Positions 41,785 through 54,300 are shown, counted from the stretch's first letter. The stretch is 64,000 bases of DNA from Dendrobium chrysotoxum (GCA_019925795.1 CM034310.1:25696520-25760519); one strand, 5' to 3'. Translations and numbers: made by a program. Notes: generated by a model from the letters alone, not told the origin.

Positions 41785-41840
41785 AATCACAGAATTTTTT
41801 ATTAACGCCTGCTGTAATAACAGCAGGCGCAAATGAGAGC
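41785..41840 (-). other. TIF3A: eIF3a 5' UTR part of exon 1, with hairpin
   Basis: Between an acceptor-like CTTGTGATGCAG (ending 41841) and the ATG. It contains a perfect 10-bp inverted repeat with a four-base loop (41829-41806), ending 21 nt before the start codon. The exon boundary is inferred from the splice signal. Confidence 0.55.
41806..41829 (-). promoter_or_regulatory. GC-rich leader hairpin
   Basis: Arms CGCCTGCTGT and ACAGCAGGCG with loop TATT on the transcribed strand; seven of ten pairs are G-C. It would form in the eIF3a mRNA leader close to the start codon. Confidence 0.7.
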
Positions 41841-41914
41841 CTGCATCACAAGGAAAATTATGCATGTTGAGCCAATGACCAAATAGGGTTGCAAATATCC
41901 CAGCATTACCAGAA

Positions 41915-42037
41915 CAACAACAACAATAACAAGCCTTTGTCCCACTACGTGGGGTCGGCAACATGAATCCTTTTTCTCCATTGTGTCCGGTTCAAAGTCA
42001 AATTCTCGTTTAAATCTAATAGAGAAAGATCATTTAT
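41915..42037 (-). mobile_element. 3' fragment of RTE LINE in the eIF3a 5' UTR intron
   Basis: 123 bases identical or nearly so to the 3' end of the LINE at 34392, with a (TTG)n tail, flanked by a perfect 22-bp duplication (41893-41914 and 42038-42059). It is a heavily 5'-truncated insertion, 130 bases upstream of the start codon and probably inside the leader intron. Confidence 0.93.
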
Positions 42038-42574
42038 AAATATCCCAGCATTACCAGAAGAATCTTAAAATTTTAACGATATTTTAGATTACAAGGCCGA
42101 ATTTTCATCCATCAAATAGTGGTTGATAAAAAATATATACTTTTGACCATAGAGATATCTGGCCAGACTAACAACTAACTCCACTATCACTTAATTACTC
42201 ACCTAAGCTACAGGATAGTCCCAAAAACCAGATTGTTTTTCTTAACCACTGTTAATAAGAAAAGCATTTAGATTCAACAAAATTGAAATTCTTGTCAGAA
42301 AAAAACTTAGGAAAAGCATAGACATTAAAGCCAAATCCTCAATCAAAAGCATTGTACAGAATGAACAATCATCATTTCCCAGAAAACCCAACACAAGAAC
42401 ATTCCACTATTTCTACAACCGTTAAATAAATTCAACCAAATATGTGTGTCTAGGTCCAAATATTTAAATTATAATAAAAAAATATTTTCCAAATACGATT
42501 CATATGAATAGGCATATGCCTCTTCAAATCCTAAGAAGTCGTCAAATCCAAAATCCTAAAGGAGAATAGATTAA

Positions 42575-42787
42575 GGGTCTGTTTGGGATGGTTGCAGCGC
42601 TTTATAAAGTTGATTGTGAAGTTATAGTGGGAAAACTAACTTGGCTTCTTTGGTGGTAAGAAAATAACTTTTCACCATAGAAATTTGTAAAAGACTCTAA
42701 AGAAAGCAGCAAGAAAATAGTAGCAAAACAAACTTGTGATTATTGTTAGAAAAGCAAAGCAACGAGAAAGCTATCCCAAACAACCCC
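42575..42787. mobile_element. Tourist-like MITE (PIF/Harbinger), 213 bp
   Basis: Ends GGGTCTGTTTGGGATGG and CTATCCCAAACAACCCC, flanked by TAA at 42572-42574 and 42788-42790. A three-base TAA duplication and this terminal motif are typical of PIF/Harbinger MITEs. It lies within the inferred eIF3a leader intron. Confidence 0.85.
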
Positions 42788-43429
42788 TAAAAGCTAATAT
42801 TTCCCTTCATTAAACCTAATGTAGTTAAGGAAAATCCAACGACAAGACTCTGAGGAAATTGAGGATGCATACATACAAAACCTCTAAAACTTGCGAAGAG
42901 GTTGAACAACGATTGCTGAAGAATGATTAGGAGAGGGAGCTAGGTTTTGTCAAATGGTTTTTATAGTGTTTATACTTCCTAAAATACCATCACGGATCCA
43001 AACCGAGCTTGGATCAATTCATTTAGGTTGGCATGACTAGTGTCTGAAAAGTCAATGAAAGCTGTTGTGGGAGAAGGTGTGATGAAAAGCTGTTCTTGTT
43101 CCTGTTTATTCTGTTTGGAAATACAGCACAATATAAGACTAGTTCAACTCACAATTCACGTACCAAGCAATAAATTCTTTGAATAAGAAATTATATACAA
43201 TCAACATATTGGAAAATCAAGAATTTCATATATATATATATATATATATGAAATTCAGCATAAAATATCCAATTAACCACTTGCTCAGCTTGCAATTCAG
43301 GTATTTTAAGAGAACATATACATAATATTTAAAAAATATATAATAACTCAAGCAAAAGTGAATAAAATTTTAGCGACTCGCAACAGACCGAAAAACCACT
43401 CAAAAGGCTTTCAAATTTGAGTTCGGACT

Positions 43430-43651
43430 AAAATATATTTCAAATATCTGGCCAGTTTCACAAATCGATTGAAAACACGATATCAGCTGCAGGACTAAAC
43501 AATGCAATTGAATAAAGCCGCAGTTTTGAGGGAGTTTCAGAAAATATATTTCAAAAATCTTGCCAGTTTCCCAAATCGATTGAAAACACGATATCAGCTG
43601 CAGGACTAAACAATGCAATTGAATAAAGACACAGTTTTGAGGGAGTGATAG
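43430..43651. repeat. 111-bp tandem duplication
   Basis: Two copies, 43430-43540 and 43541-43651, with few differences (for example TCACAAATCGATTG against TCCCAAATCGATTG). It lies in the inferred 5' UTR intron. Confidence 0.9.
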
Positions 43652-44003
43652 AGAGTAGTATAGAAGATAGGAACAGCCCGTATTATGCATTTCATACTCA
43701 AGCTCAATTTTTGTCGCACATTTCATACTCAACTCAAAATCAAGACGAACCACAACCTCGCACCACGCTATGCTAAATTCTAATCTGAAACTATGCTCAA
43801 TGCAATGGATGCTGAATTTAAAGCAATCAGATAGCTGGAAAATTATTCATAGCACTTAGTACGTTCAGACCTGAAACACTCCCACCTCTCATTGCCGGAA
43901 ACCCAATCCAACCCACCTCCTCCGACGTTGCGCAGCCCTTAGGGCGCCTAATTTTTTTATAACTGCCAGTGACAAAATGATGCCAATGGGGGAATAGGTT
44001 TAC

Positions 44004-44150
44004 CGTGAAGCTCTCAAGGGGCTGATCCTGACTTCTCTCAGGCTTCGCTTGTGCAAACCATCCTTCTCTTCCGATTGCTTTGCCGCCGCCTGTCGCCGCA
44101 GTGCCCTTCTCGCGATCGCAGGTAGAGCGGCTGTCTAGGGTTCCCAGGAT
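44004..44150 (-). other. TIF3A: Inferred noncoding first exon of eIF3a
   Basis: The minus strand here is GC-rich and leader-like, with AACCCTAGACAGCC near 44145, and ends in a donor CACG|GTAAACC (44004/44003) that would splice to the acceptor at 41841/41840. It carries an upstream ORF of seven codons (ATG at 44061-44059, TGA at 44040-44038; MVCTSEA). The start site is unknown; a Harbinger remnant begins at 44157, so the core promoter region may be transposon-derived or displaced. Confidence 0.5.
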
Positions 44151-44156
44151 GCATTA

Positions 44157-45200
44157 GGGGCTGTTTGGATACAAATGGGATTTATTAAATCCTGGGCTGT
44201 TAAATCCTAAAGGCATTAAATCTTCTAAAACTATTTTACAGTGTAACTCAGAATTCAAGATAGTTAATTCACAATGTAAAGATAATTATAATGCAATATC
44301 ATCAATTTGAGTAAATATTTACATTCATGAAATAAAAGAAAAAGATGCACAACAGATGGAATATCACAACTAATAAGATGAAAGATATAATTATACATAA
44401 TTTTTTTTTATTTCATGAGGAATCAAGTATGACATGCACTCAAGTTGATTGGTATTGTTGACTCATTACTTATAAGTGGAATAATATGTTAATAATTAAC
44501 ATATGAAATATTAATTATATTTTTTCATAATAAAATAAAAACATATATGTGCTTCTGCAAGTTCATCACAATTGAATATCTCACCAAGTCATCTTGAATT
44601 CTCTCCCCAATTTTTTGCATATAAATTTGGATCTTCACTATTAACATGTGCCCTGCCGCGTTGCATCTCAATTTATATCATGTTAAAATGCATATTGTGC
44701 TTATGGTGGCGTCCAATGAAATTGTGTAATAATGCACAAGCGAGCACAACATTTTAGGTCAAAGGAAATTGCCACATGTAAGTTAATATTTTGGATCTCT
44801 CTTTCCATATATCAAATGTTCTCTCCACCACATTACATAATTGTGTGCGGTACTCAACATAGTGTTAATGAAATGTCTTCCCATAGTAGTCACTTAAAAG
44901 ATATTGAAATCTTCTAAATGGTGTCATTAGCTTATTGATGCTAGCGAATTTAGAATTAACCAAGCAATACTTACCAGGTAACACTCTAAAGTCTTTCTCC
45001 TCAACAGCTCATTGCAAGATCCTTATGTACCTTAGACCCCTCCCAAATATAAGGGATGTAGATAAATTGTCACTCAAATGAGATCATAAGTAAATTATGT
45101 TTTGTTGCAGTATCTATTTTACATGCATTAATCATTCTCCTATGACTGGTTATGAATTTCTAGTTTCTATAGTAGATGAGTAGCATCAGGACAACCCTGA
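44157..45200 (-). mobile_element. PIF/Harbinger transposon remnant
   Basis: The left end GGGGCTGTTTGGATAC follows TTA (44154-44156), the expected target site. On the minus strand a transposase C-terminal region is readable: GKYCLVNSKFASINKLMTPF (about 44985-44925), CNVVERTFDIWKERSKIL (44845-44793) and LACALLHNFIGRHHK (44740-44700). These match the plant Harbinger DDE nuclease (catalytic region followed by the HNFIR-type box). Stops are present, and the right end was not found. Confidence 0.75.
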
Positions 45201-45373
45201 GGAAGAAGAGGCAGATGGCAGAGGGGATGAAATGGGCTTAGGTCCCTATGAAGAGGGATCGATATCCTTGAAGGGATTGATGACTACTATGGAGGTTCGA
45301 CAAATGGATTATAACATATTAAGGCCATGGGTTGGGATACATATTCAGTGACAGAGTTGCCCAAGTGGTGTAT
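45201..45373. other. Short spacer, nothing recognised
   Basis: Contains an acidic readable stretch on the plus strand (EEEADGRGDEMG) of unknown origin. Confidence 0.3.
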
Positions 45374-47436
45374 TGTAATATCCAATAAAACAATATTTTG
45401 AACTAATCTGAATATGATATGATAAGTCTTGTGAGATTGCATTTCTACATTTTTTGTTCTATGGACATCCTTGCATGTTTTTAATGCATTGATTGTATTC
45501 TGAAGAATGTCTTGAGAGTTATATGTGTGAAAATATGCATTTATAAATTTACCCTTGGGAGCACTACGACGTTGGGGTAGGCAGCGCTACAACACTTAAC
45601 TCTATTTCTTTCTATTTTTAAAATAGAGAAAAATGGATTTTTAGGGGAGTGTTGTGGCGCTACAATGTCAGGCTTTCTGTATTTCTGGTTAAATTTAAGG
45701 GAGTGTTGTGGTGCTAGGTGTCTGAGCGTCGCAATGCTATGAAATGAATTTTTATATAAATATCAAAATCTACTCAAAATCTATTTATCAAATCCATTTC
45801 TCCCCTAAGGCTTTCGGCTAGAGAAAGAAACAAAGAGATATATAAAAAGAGAAAGTCCATATTGGGAAACTTATTGTTGATCACCCATCTATTAGTTCGG
45901 GATATTATTTGGATTGAGAGAGGTTAAATTTACCCTAACTCATATTTTTATAATTTTTAGGTTTTGGGTTTTACTAATTTAATATCTGGAATTTCAATGT
46001 AAAAGCGGGTAGACATCTAGCAAACTTTCATCTCTTAACTTTTGATATGTTATAGATAATAATATTTTACATATTTTGATATATTATTTGTCAATTTTCA
46101 CCAGGCAGTTTTTATTCCCTACAAATTTAAGCATCCTGAAAAAATATTTTGATACTAATAAAAACTGTCGGAGTATAATAGAAGTCTCGAAACATTGTTG
46201 AGAATAATGTATGATAATTTGGTTGCGATATGAAATTTTGGAATTTTTTTGTGCAAGTTTATCTTATATTTTTGTCAATTTTGTTGTCATTAAGGCATTC
46301 TATAAAATTCGATGATGATTTGATACTATTTACTATATCTAAAAATGCAATTATTTTTATGTTTATATGTTTACATTAGCGATTGGAAGAGTTCTAATGT
46401 GTTGTGTTGGGAGTTATAAGGGCTTGAAATTCTTAATTTGATATTTAAATGGGAGTTATATGAGCCTGAAATTTTGAATATCTATGGTGTTAAGCATTGG
46501 GAGTTATAAGGGCATGTTATCTGATATGCTATCGCAATGAGTCATGAGGGATTGAATTCTAAATTTTGATATATATTAAGAGGTATAAGGGCCTGAGGGG
46601 AATGAATGTGATATGTTTTATACATCTGTGATGTCTTTAATTTTTGTTATATGATACTCAATGTGTTGTGTTTATTATTTTTAGTTATGTTGTCTATTCT
46701 GCATTTTGAATTGTTAGATTTGTTCCAAGACAATGTAGATTCTAGAATTGTTCTGAGTAATTTGTTGTTCTTCTGCTTTGTCATTGTTTTAATATTGGTA
46801 TTGTGCCAATATTCTATTTTCTCTTATGATTTTGTTGTGGTTATAATGGTTGTTTATTTATTAAAATTGTTTAGGTAGGTTCAGTATAGTCTACTGAGCT
46901 CTGAATTACTCATGCCTTCTATTTTGCATTTGTTTCAAGTTAGTGTAAGGGGAAAGGTCAGGTTAAGCATACAGATAAATTGTAGCGGATTTGTCCTATT
47001 AGAGATTTTTGGCAGTCATAAGTTTCTTATTATTTACTATAGGTTCATATGCCATTGAATGCTTGTAAATAATTATGTTGATGCATAAATATCTGAGATA
47101 AAATGAATGAAAAAAATTTTATGATGAGGTTTTTCTATGTTTAACCAAAGTAATTTAGATGCTTTGTAGTCTATAAATAAATGAAAATGAAATTCTCTCC
47201 AAATAGGTCTTGGGAAATCCATCTTACTTCAATCCAACATGATATGACCTATTTTGAATGTGGGTTATGTATGGTCACACTACAGGAAAACCAGGAAATA
47301 CCGGCGGATATAATTACATCGGAATCAACGAAGGCATTACCGGCGGACTTATCCGCCAGTAAATTTACGGCGGCCTTTCCGGCGGAAATAGCGTCAGTAA
47401 CTTTCTGGCCTAATCAGGTTGTAACAAAGAGAAAGT
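45374..47436 (+). mobile_element. 5' LTR of a chromovirus-like gypsy element (Tekay/Del type suspected)
   Basis: It starts TGTAATATCC, has a TATA-like TTTATATAAATATC at 45751 and is followed by a primer-binding-like TTGGTGTCAAAGT (47438-47450). Downstream sequence encodes the start of a gypsy gag. A CACTA terminus interrupts it near its end. Start and end are inferred; the second LTR is not present because later insertions removed or displaced the rest. Confidence 0.5.
47278..47410 (+). mobile_element. Terminal fragment of a CACTA (En/Spm) transposon
   Basis: Starts CACTACAGGAAAACC, the hallmark CACTA terminus, followed by sub-terminal repeats of CCGGCGGA in direct and inverted form (for example 47303, 47340, 47353). 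Only one end is seen, so this is a truncated or small nonautonomous piece. Confidence 0.75.
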
Positions 47437-47599
47437 TTTGGTGTCAAAGTAATAGTTTGGAGAAATTGATTGTAACAAAGCTGTAAGATTGACTATAGAT
47501 AGTTGAGAGAGTTATGGGTAGTGTCAAGTGTTCATTTCATCTTTATTATATATGCATGTGTTCTTCAGTTGTGTGCATTTTGTATTTTGTCTTATGAAT

Positions 47600-47885
47600 C
47601 AACAAGAAATAGATATGACTAGTAAGCAGAGTTCTAGTCAAGCTTTAATGGTATAGAGTACAACATGAGCTTTGAGTTCTAATTATATTTCCTAGTTTGC
47701 AGAGGTAGTGCAATTAATGGGTAATGCCCAAAGTCAGATGTTTGTGGTTAAATCTAATGATATTGATAAACATTAGCAAATGTTTTTAAGATTTAAGTCT
47801 TTGAGGTTTAAGGGTGTTGTAGAACCCAAAGCAACAAAGCATGGGCTTATGGAATTAAAAATAACTTTTGATGGTATGTAGTGCA
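47600..47885 (+). pseudogene. Chromovirus gag N-terminal remnant
   Basis: The plus strand reads QMFLRFKSLRFKGVVEPKAT at 47779-47838 and ITFDGM further on, matching the start of chromovirus Gag (F-x-x-L-x-P-x-x-F-x-G-x-x-D-P-x-A-x-x-W). It contains stops and is cut at 47885 by the copia LTR fragment. Confidence 0.6.
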
Positions 47886-48890
47886 ACAAAGTCATACATA
47901 TGAACAGTTCAAATAATTAAATGATTCGTCCCGTACGATCATGTACGAACCAATGAACCCCAATTTTCGTACTATGAAAAATAATATACGAACTTTATTT
48001 GTACCGTACAAATAGTTCAAAAACTAAACAGTTCGTCCCGTACAATCTAGTACGAACCAGTGAACCCCAGATTTCATACTCTGGAAAATGATATATGAAC
48101 TCTAATCGTACTATACGAACATCACAAAAATGTACGGTTTGTCCTATACAATCCAGTACGAACCAATGAAAACTAATTTTCATACTCTGGAAAATGATAT
48201 ACAAACTCATATCGTACTGTACGATCTGTTCAAAAAATTAAACAGTTCATCCCGTACTATCCAGTATAAATCATGTAAGCTCATATTTCGTACTCTGGAA
48301 AATGATATACGAACTAATATCATACTGTACAATCGGTTCAAAAAATTGAACATGTCGTCCCATACGATCCAGTACGAACCATGTAAGCTCCCATTTCATA
48401 CTCTGGAAAATGATATACAAAAATATTTCGTACTATACAATTTATACTTAGAAAATAATTTTAACTAGACAGGTTCGTATTAGAGGAGAAATAATATAAA
48501 TCATCCCGTACGATCATACATCATACAGAACGATTAGTTTTTAAAAAAAATATCTCACTCCCCCAGTGTGTCTATGTGCACAGTTATCTAACTTACAATC
48601 ACACACTCTCAGACTCAAGAAAAGTAAAAATTACATGCTTCACTTACAATAAACTCTAACAAAATAACTTGAAGTCTTCAGCAGTCTGGATATGAATTTC
48701 CTGAAAGACATCTTAATATACACAAAACAGAATTTCCAACATTTGTTAGGAGAAACAATAAACAAGCAACAAGATCAAACAATAAGATTTTGTAATCATA
48801 AAAAACTCATATCAAAAACTCACTTGAATAACCAGATTTGCACTATTCTCAATAATCTACACTTAAAGCATGGTTAGTTGCATGCATTGA
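47886..48890 (-). mobile_element. Partial copy of the copia LTR family
   Basis: Matches 20920-21850 in order: five units of the 107-bp array (landmark at 47972, 48081, 48187, 48295, 48403), the CTCCCCCAGTGTGTCT block (48555) and the AGATTTTGTAATCAT block (48785). The half with the 39-bp array is missing. Confidence 0.8.
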
Positions 48891-48929
48891 AATCATTTAT
48901 CTAGTTCGAAAGGAAGGAACATGTGTGAT

Positions 48930-51900
48930 TCTGGGTGTGTTTGATTAAAAAAAATATAGTTTTGAAAAGTGTTTTAATTTTCTTTGGGAAAGTTAAATTT
49001 CTGGAATTTGAATATTTGAAATCGAACACTTATTATGAATGATGTATCACCTCGGAAGGTGAACATATCGTTCCCTAATAGGTTCCGATTACAAATCTTG
49101 ATTTATCCTGATTATCGTAGTCAAACTCAAGGAGAAACAACATATGATTCTGAAGAATCAGAATGATGTTTAATCCATTGTTTAACTATAATAATTCAGA
49201 TAAGAGATCATTAATTTCATAATTAGAATTACGATTGTAATTGATATATCCATCCGGAGAAAGAAGATATCAATCACTATCGATAGTTTAAATATGACGA
49301 TAATGATCATTAGGTTTGAATTTCCCAAAAATAATTAATTAAGGGTTTTGAAAAAGCTTGATTTTGAAATCAGGTCTGGGTTTCTAAATCTCCTACGAGC
49401 GCAAGCCCTCGTAGTTAATTACATCGTAGGAAAACCAGAAATCTTCCTACGAATACTCTCGATTAAAATAGCGATACGAATTTCATTTAAGAATTCAAAG
49501 ATTGATATCAAAGGAGGTTAAGGACTTGAATTTTTAAATGGGATTGGTTCAAGGTTGAACACTTATTTCTGGAGTCAAAGGAAGAAGAGTAGGAGGTGTT
49601 TTGAGATTCTGAATTGCTTCAGAAACACCCCAACCTATTCTAAGTGTTGGGCTTGAATTAGATTAAAAAAATATTTAATGTTTAAGTAATCAATTTTATT
49701 AGAAAGTGGGAATTAGATTCCCGGAAGATTGAGGTCTTAAGATTGGACATTTGCCTCAGAACCTAAGTCTAAAATTGGGTACTGAAAATCAGTGACCCGA
49801 ATCCTAGCTAATGCAATGTAATCTGGACTTATCCCGGCCTGGATTGGGGAGCCAGCTAAACTACCTAAACGCTTTTAAAACCATGAGTCAAAGTCTTTAA
49901 ATGTAGAGTGGTTAAGGACATTGATTAAGATTGGTTTAAAGAATTGGGGTCGACATCTAGAGCAGATCCTAATTGATCCCTTAACATATGTTGGGTTAAA
50001 TGTTTAAATAAAATGCAATTAAGATTTAGACTCGATTTTTAATTTGTATCTAATGCAATGCATGCTAGTTGACTCGATGAAATGCTTAAATCAATATGAA
50101 GCAGTTTTAAAATAGGCTTAAAAATAGGTTTTATCCTAGAGATTGCACAACATCCCCTTGGACAGAACTGCACCCTAATAGGTCAGGTGGTCTGCCAGAA
50201 CCCGCAGGCGGGGAGGTGCCTAACAAGGATGAGAAAAGTCAAGATGTATGCATGAAAAACTCCCGGCGAGTCCGGGCTTACTTCTTAAGAGCGTTAGAGT
50301 TTCTATCTGAGCTTAAATATTTTAATTTTGTTCAAGTAGAAAAGGTTAATGACCGTACCCTCACGAGCCTCCGATCGGGTTCCAGGCTAAATCAAATACG
50401 ACATGCAATAAGCGCCAAAAAAACTACTAAAAGCATGTGGGTCCTTAATCGCAATCAACATCAATTAATCAAATCAACATTTAATTAAATTAATTAAATA
50501 AATGCTCAAACTGAAAGTCCATAGGCAAGTGCCTTTAATAATACAACCCAGGGTCTGCAGTAAAGTAAAGTGGCCGGGTACCACTGACTACAACCCGGAT
50601 TCTACTCCTAAGACTCAAGTGACTTTGAGATTTGAGTTTCTTCTCGTTCTTCACTTCCTCGTCTCCTTAGAACTCCTTGGATCGTCGGGTCTGGGTATCC
50701 AAATGAAAAGAAACTCCCCCTGAATATGGGTGTTATCTTTTCTCTTTGGATACTTGAACTTCATCCTAATTTGGATCTCCAAATGGATAGGAACTCTCCC
50801 CTAAGGGATGTTCCTTCCTCTTTGGATTCCAAATTGGATGTTTAAGTATCTCAATCTCAAATCACTTTAAACATTACAACTCAATTTAAATCAAATTACA
50901 TCAAATTGAAATTAAAAATCTAGACTCAACAACCTGCAAGGTTATCCTAATAATCAGCAGTTTATATTTGACATCCCAAGCAGTTAATATATTGAAATTT
51001 AAAATACTCAATCACAGCCACGCTTGGCCATGCTCTTTTTGATTTAAAGGGGGACTTAAACATGCTTAGCACCTGTGCAATTTGATAATTATAATTTTGC
51101 CCCCTTTAATTTATGCCCTGTATGAGCATGGCCACCTGCATAAGATTGAATCAGTACAAAACGTTCCTAGCCTAGGGGTAGATCTAACGTACAATCAAAT
51201 TAACACAGAATGCATTAAATAAATAAACAATCACATCAACATCAATCCTATGTCTAGCAAACAGCATGCAGTGAAAGCTCGAAAATCCGGCACACAGCAG
51301 AAAAGTAAACACCGGCCTAGCCTAAGACTAGAGTTGGTTGTCCTAGCAAACCATCTAAAGTGTGTGAGGTAGGCTGTGTGGCTTTGATATGTCCTAAATA
51401 GGATGATTTGATTGAAGTCATTTGAGGTTCAAGTTGGTTGAAAGCTTAAGGGAATATTTAATTTGAATTTAAATATTAATGACTTGAAATTGATTTTAAA
51501 CATGATTTTAATTGTTTGTTGGATATCACCTTTGTTTCACACCGAGGCCGTGAAGTTTATTTCACCTTCCTTGGGGCTAATTTAATAGCCTCGTAGGCCT
51601 GGGTTACCCAGTGGTACCCGATATAATTAAATGATTTGAGTTTGATTAAGGTTTGAAAGTTGATTAAGTTTTAATTAGAATTGATTGATTGCTGGTTTTT
51701 AAGTTCAAATTAATGTTTTCTGGAATTTTGAATGATTTATTGAATTTTGGAAATTTTTGATTATTTTATTCATTTAATTCAAGGGGGCAAAATTTGACTT
51801 TTTGATTTAAAATGTTTTCTGGAAACTTCATATTTTATTAAAATACTAGACTTTAATACGATCAGTTAGACAGTAAGTATGCTGAAATTGGATTTTTCTA

Positions 51901-53879
51901 CATTTTATTATGAAGGTTTGAAGTTTTGACTTGATTTTGAACTAAGTTTGACCAAAAGTTGACTTTTTCAAATTTGATTGATTTCTGGAAACTTAACATT
52001 TTTAATAAATATTAGAGCTTAAGATGAATTGTATGCCTTTGAGTTTGCTCAATTTGGAGTTCATTTGAATTAGTTACGAATTTTTGAAGTTTTGAGTATT
52101 TAATGAATTATTTAAATTGTTTAATTAAAGCCATTTTTAGGATTTGAATCCAAATGATCTCCAAACTTCTTGAAATCAACTCCAAAGGTCAGGAATGACC
52201 TAATGAGTGATTTCCAAGTGTTTGGAAATTTTCTGGAATTTTTAATTATTTTTAATTACTTAAATTAATTAAATATTGAATTTCAATTAAAATTAAATTA
52301 AACTTAATTTTGAAGTCCAGTCAAGGGGCTTTTATTTTTCATTGATTAAGGGTTCAATTCTGGTCAATTAGAGGGGTTAATTGTAATTTTTAGATTTAAA
52401 TTTGATTTTTTATAATTTCTGGAAGCTTAAATGGTTTAATTAAGGTTTGAATTTGATTAGGTTAATTGAGGGGCTTAATGATCTCAAAAGTCAGTGAAAA
52501 TTTTTCTTAAGGCTGAGAATGTCACTATGTTCAAATGGTTTGAGTTTCAAGTCAATTGGAATTATATCTTAATTATTTGAATTAATCTAAATTCTCTAAA
52601 CAAAGTTCTTAATTATTGTCCTTAATGTCACTAGGTTTGAGTAGGTTCAAATCAAAGTCTCTAACCCTCAACACAACATATGCATGATAAATACATTCAC
52701 AAACACAATCAATCTTAAATCTAAGAGAGCCTTAAACTAAGTGGTGTGTGTGTGTCCTTAAACATACATAGATTAATACTTAATTAAATATTCTTAATTA
52801 GACTAATGAATGATTAGATTATAATCATTCATTAGCACTCCCACATGACTTCTATTCAAATATGTTTGATCTATGTTTAAAATTTCATAGCAGATCTCTC
52901 CACCTAAAACATTTAAGTATTTATGTATATATTTCAAAATACTTTCAAAGTATACTTAATCTATTTAGAGGATTATATATATAGATATAGGTTTTAAATT
53001 AAGCATACTTAAGATATGATTAGAATGATTTTAATATCTAATTGAGAGACCTACTGATCTATTAAGATCATTTGAAAATAAGTTTCTTAATTTTTAAAAT
53101 AATTGGCTTAATATTTAATTAGATATTAATTAAATAATTAAGTAATTAAAATAAGTTAAAATTAATCAAGTTTTGATCTCTGAATTTGATTTCAAATTAA
53201 AGTGCTTAATTTTCTGAAAATTTTGATATATTATACTAATTTTTCTGATTTAGAATGGATTTATTGTGAATTTTTAAAGTTTAAACCATTAAAAGAGGGC
53301 TTTTTAATTATTTTAGAAATAATTAATTATTAAAATAATTTTAAATCAAATTTACTTAATCCTTAAATGTTTTCTGAAATATTAAGATTATATGAAATAT
53401 TTATTTAAAAAAAAAAATATTTTTAAGTTATTTAAGTTATTTAATATTTATTAAATATTAATCAATAAAGAAATATTCAATTAATTAATATTAAATTTTA
53501 GTTAATTAATCAAATATTTAATTAATTAATATTAAGATATAACTACTGGTCAAATAGTTAATTCATTAATATTAAAATGCAATTTAAATTAATTTGATTT
53601 AGAAATTATAATAATTTAAAGTAAAAAAAAAACTTTTTAATTAAAATTAATTAATTAAAACTTAATATTAATTATTAATTATTAATTTGTAATAATTAAA
53701 ACTTAATATTAATATAATCTTAAAATATAGTTATTAAGTTATTAATAATTGAGAATTAAAAATATTTTTTTTTAATATATTAATATAATATACACATATT
53801 ATTACTTAATCTAATTTATTATTAATTTAAATGAAATTAGAATTTAAAATGATTAAAAAAAAAATTAAAAATCATTTTA
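48930..53879. other. AT-rich region, probably Tat LTR; no genes
   Basis: Long AT-rich sequence with (T)AATTAA-rich stretches (53080-53870). 49395-49425 has inverted words CCTACGAG/CTCGTAG. Short frames at 50216-50723 show no domain. Assignment to the LTR is by context. Confidence 0.4.
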
Positions 53880-54300
53880 AAAAAAAAACGGCGGCGGGAA
53901 GGCCACGTGGCGGCCTCTGATTGGCCGCTGTAAACCGCGGCCAATCATTGCCTGGCGGCGCAATGATTGCGCCGCCGGCAATGATTGGCGGATAATGAAC
54001 CGCGGACGCGGTTTCACTAATCCGCGTCAGCAGCGGCCCTGGACCGTCGGATTGCCCGCAATAAAGAACGGAGGGCTGAGATTGAATCCCGCGGTTTAAA
54101 CTCGCAGGGAGAGATCAGACGGCGGGCGATCAATCACGCGGTTCTAAATCAACGGTTCAGATGTCGTTAGACGGGAGAATTGACTGCCCGATCTAATTCG
54201 CGGTCAATCAAAACCGCGGTAAGGCTAAATCTCATCCGTTGATCAAAAGATCAACGGTTGGGATGTAGCCTGGCCTGACTGGACTTCCGACCGAGCCCTA
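53880..54300. repeat. GC-rich palindromic block in AT-rich surroundings
   Basis: Contains an inverted repeat with arms GGCGGCGCAAT (53954-53964) and ATTGCGCCGCC (53966-53976) around one base, and arms CCGTTGATC / GATCAACGG at 54236-54257. Several other GCGG/CCGC pairs are present. Composition changes sharply at 53890. Confidence 0.85.

Noticed and set aside
44572..44917. Two short plus-strand frames
   Set aside because: They are antisense to the Harbinger transposase remnant, which explains the region better.
48130..48468. Frame with 36-residue repeats (TLENDI)
   Set aside because: It is the 107-bp LTR array; the period is not a multiple of three throughout, and the sister copies do not keep the frame.
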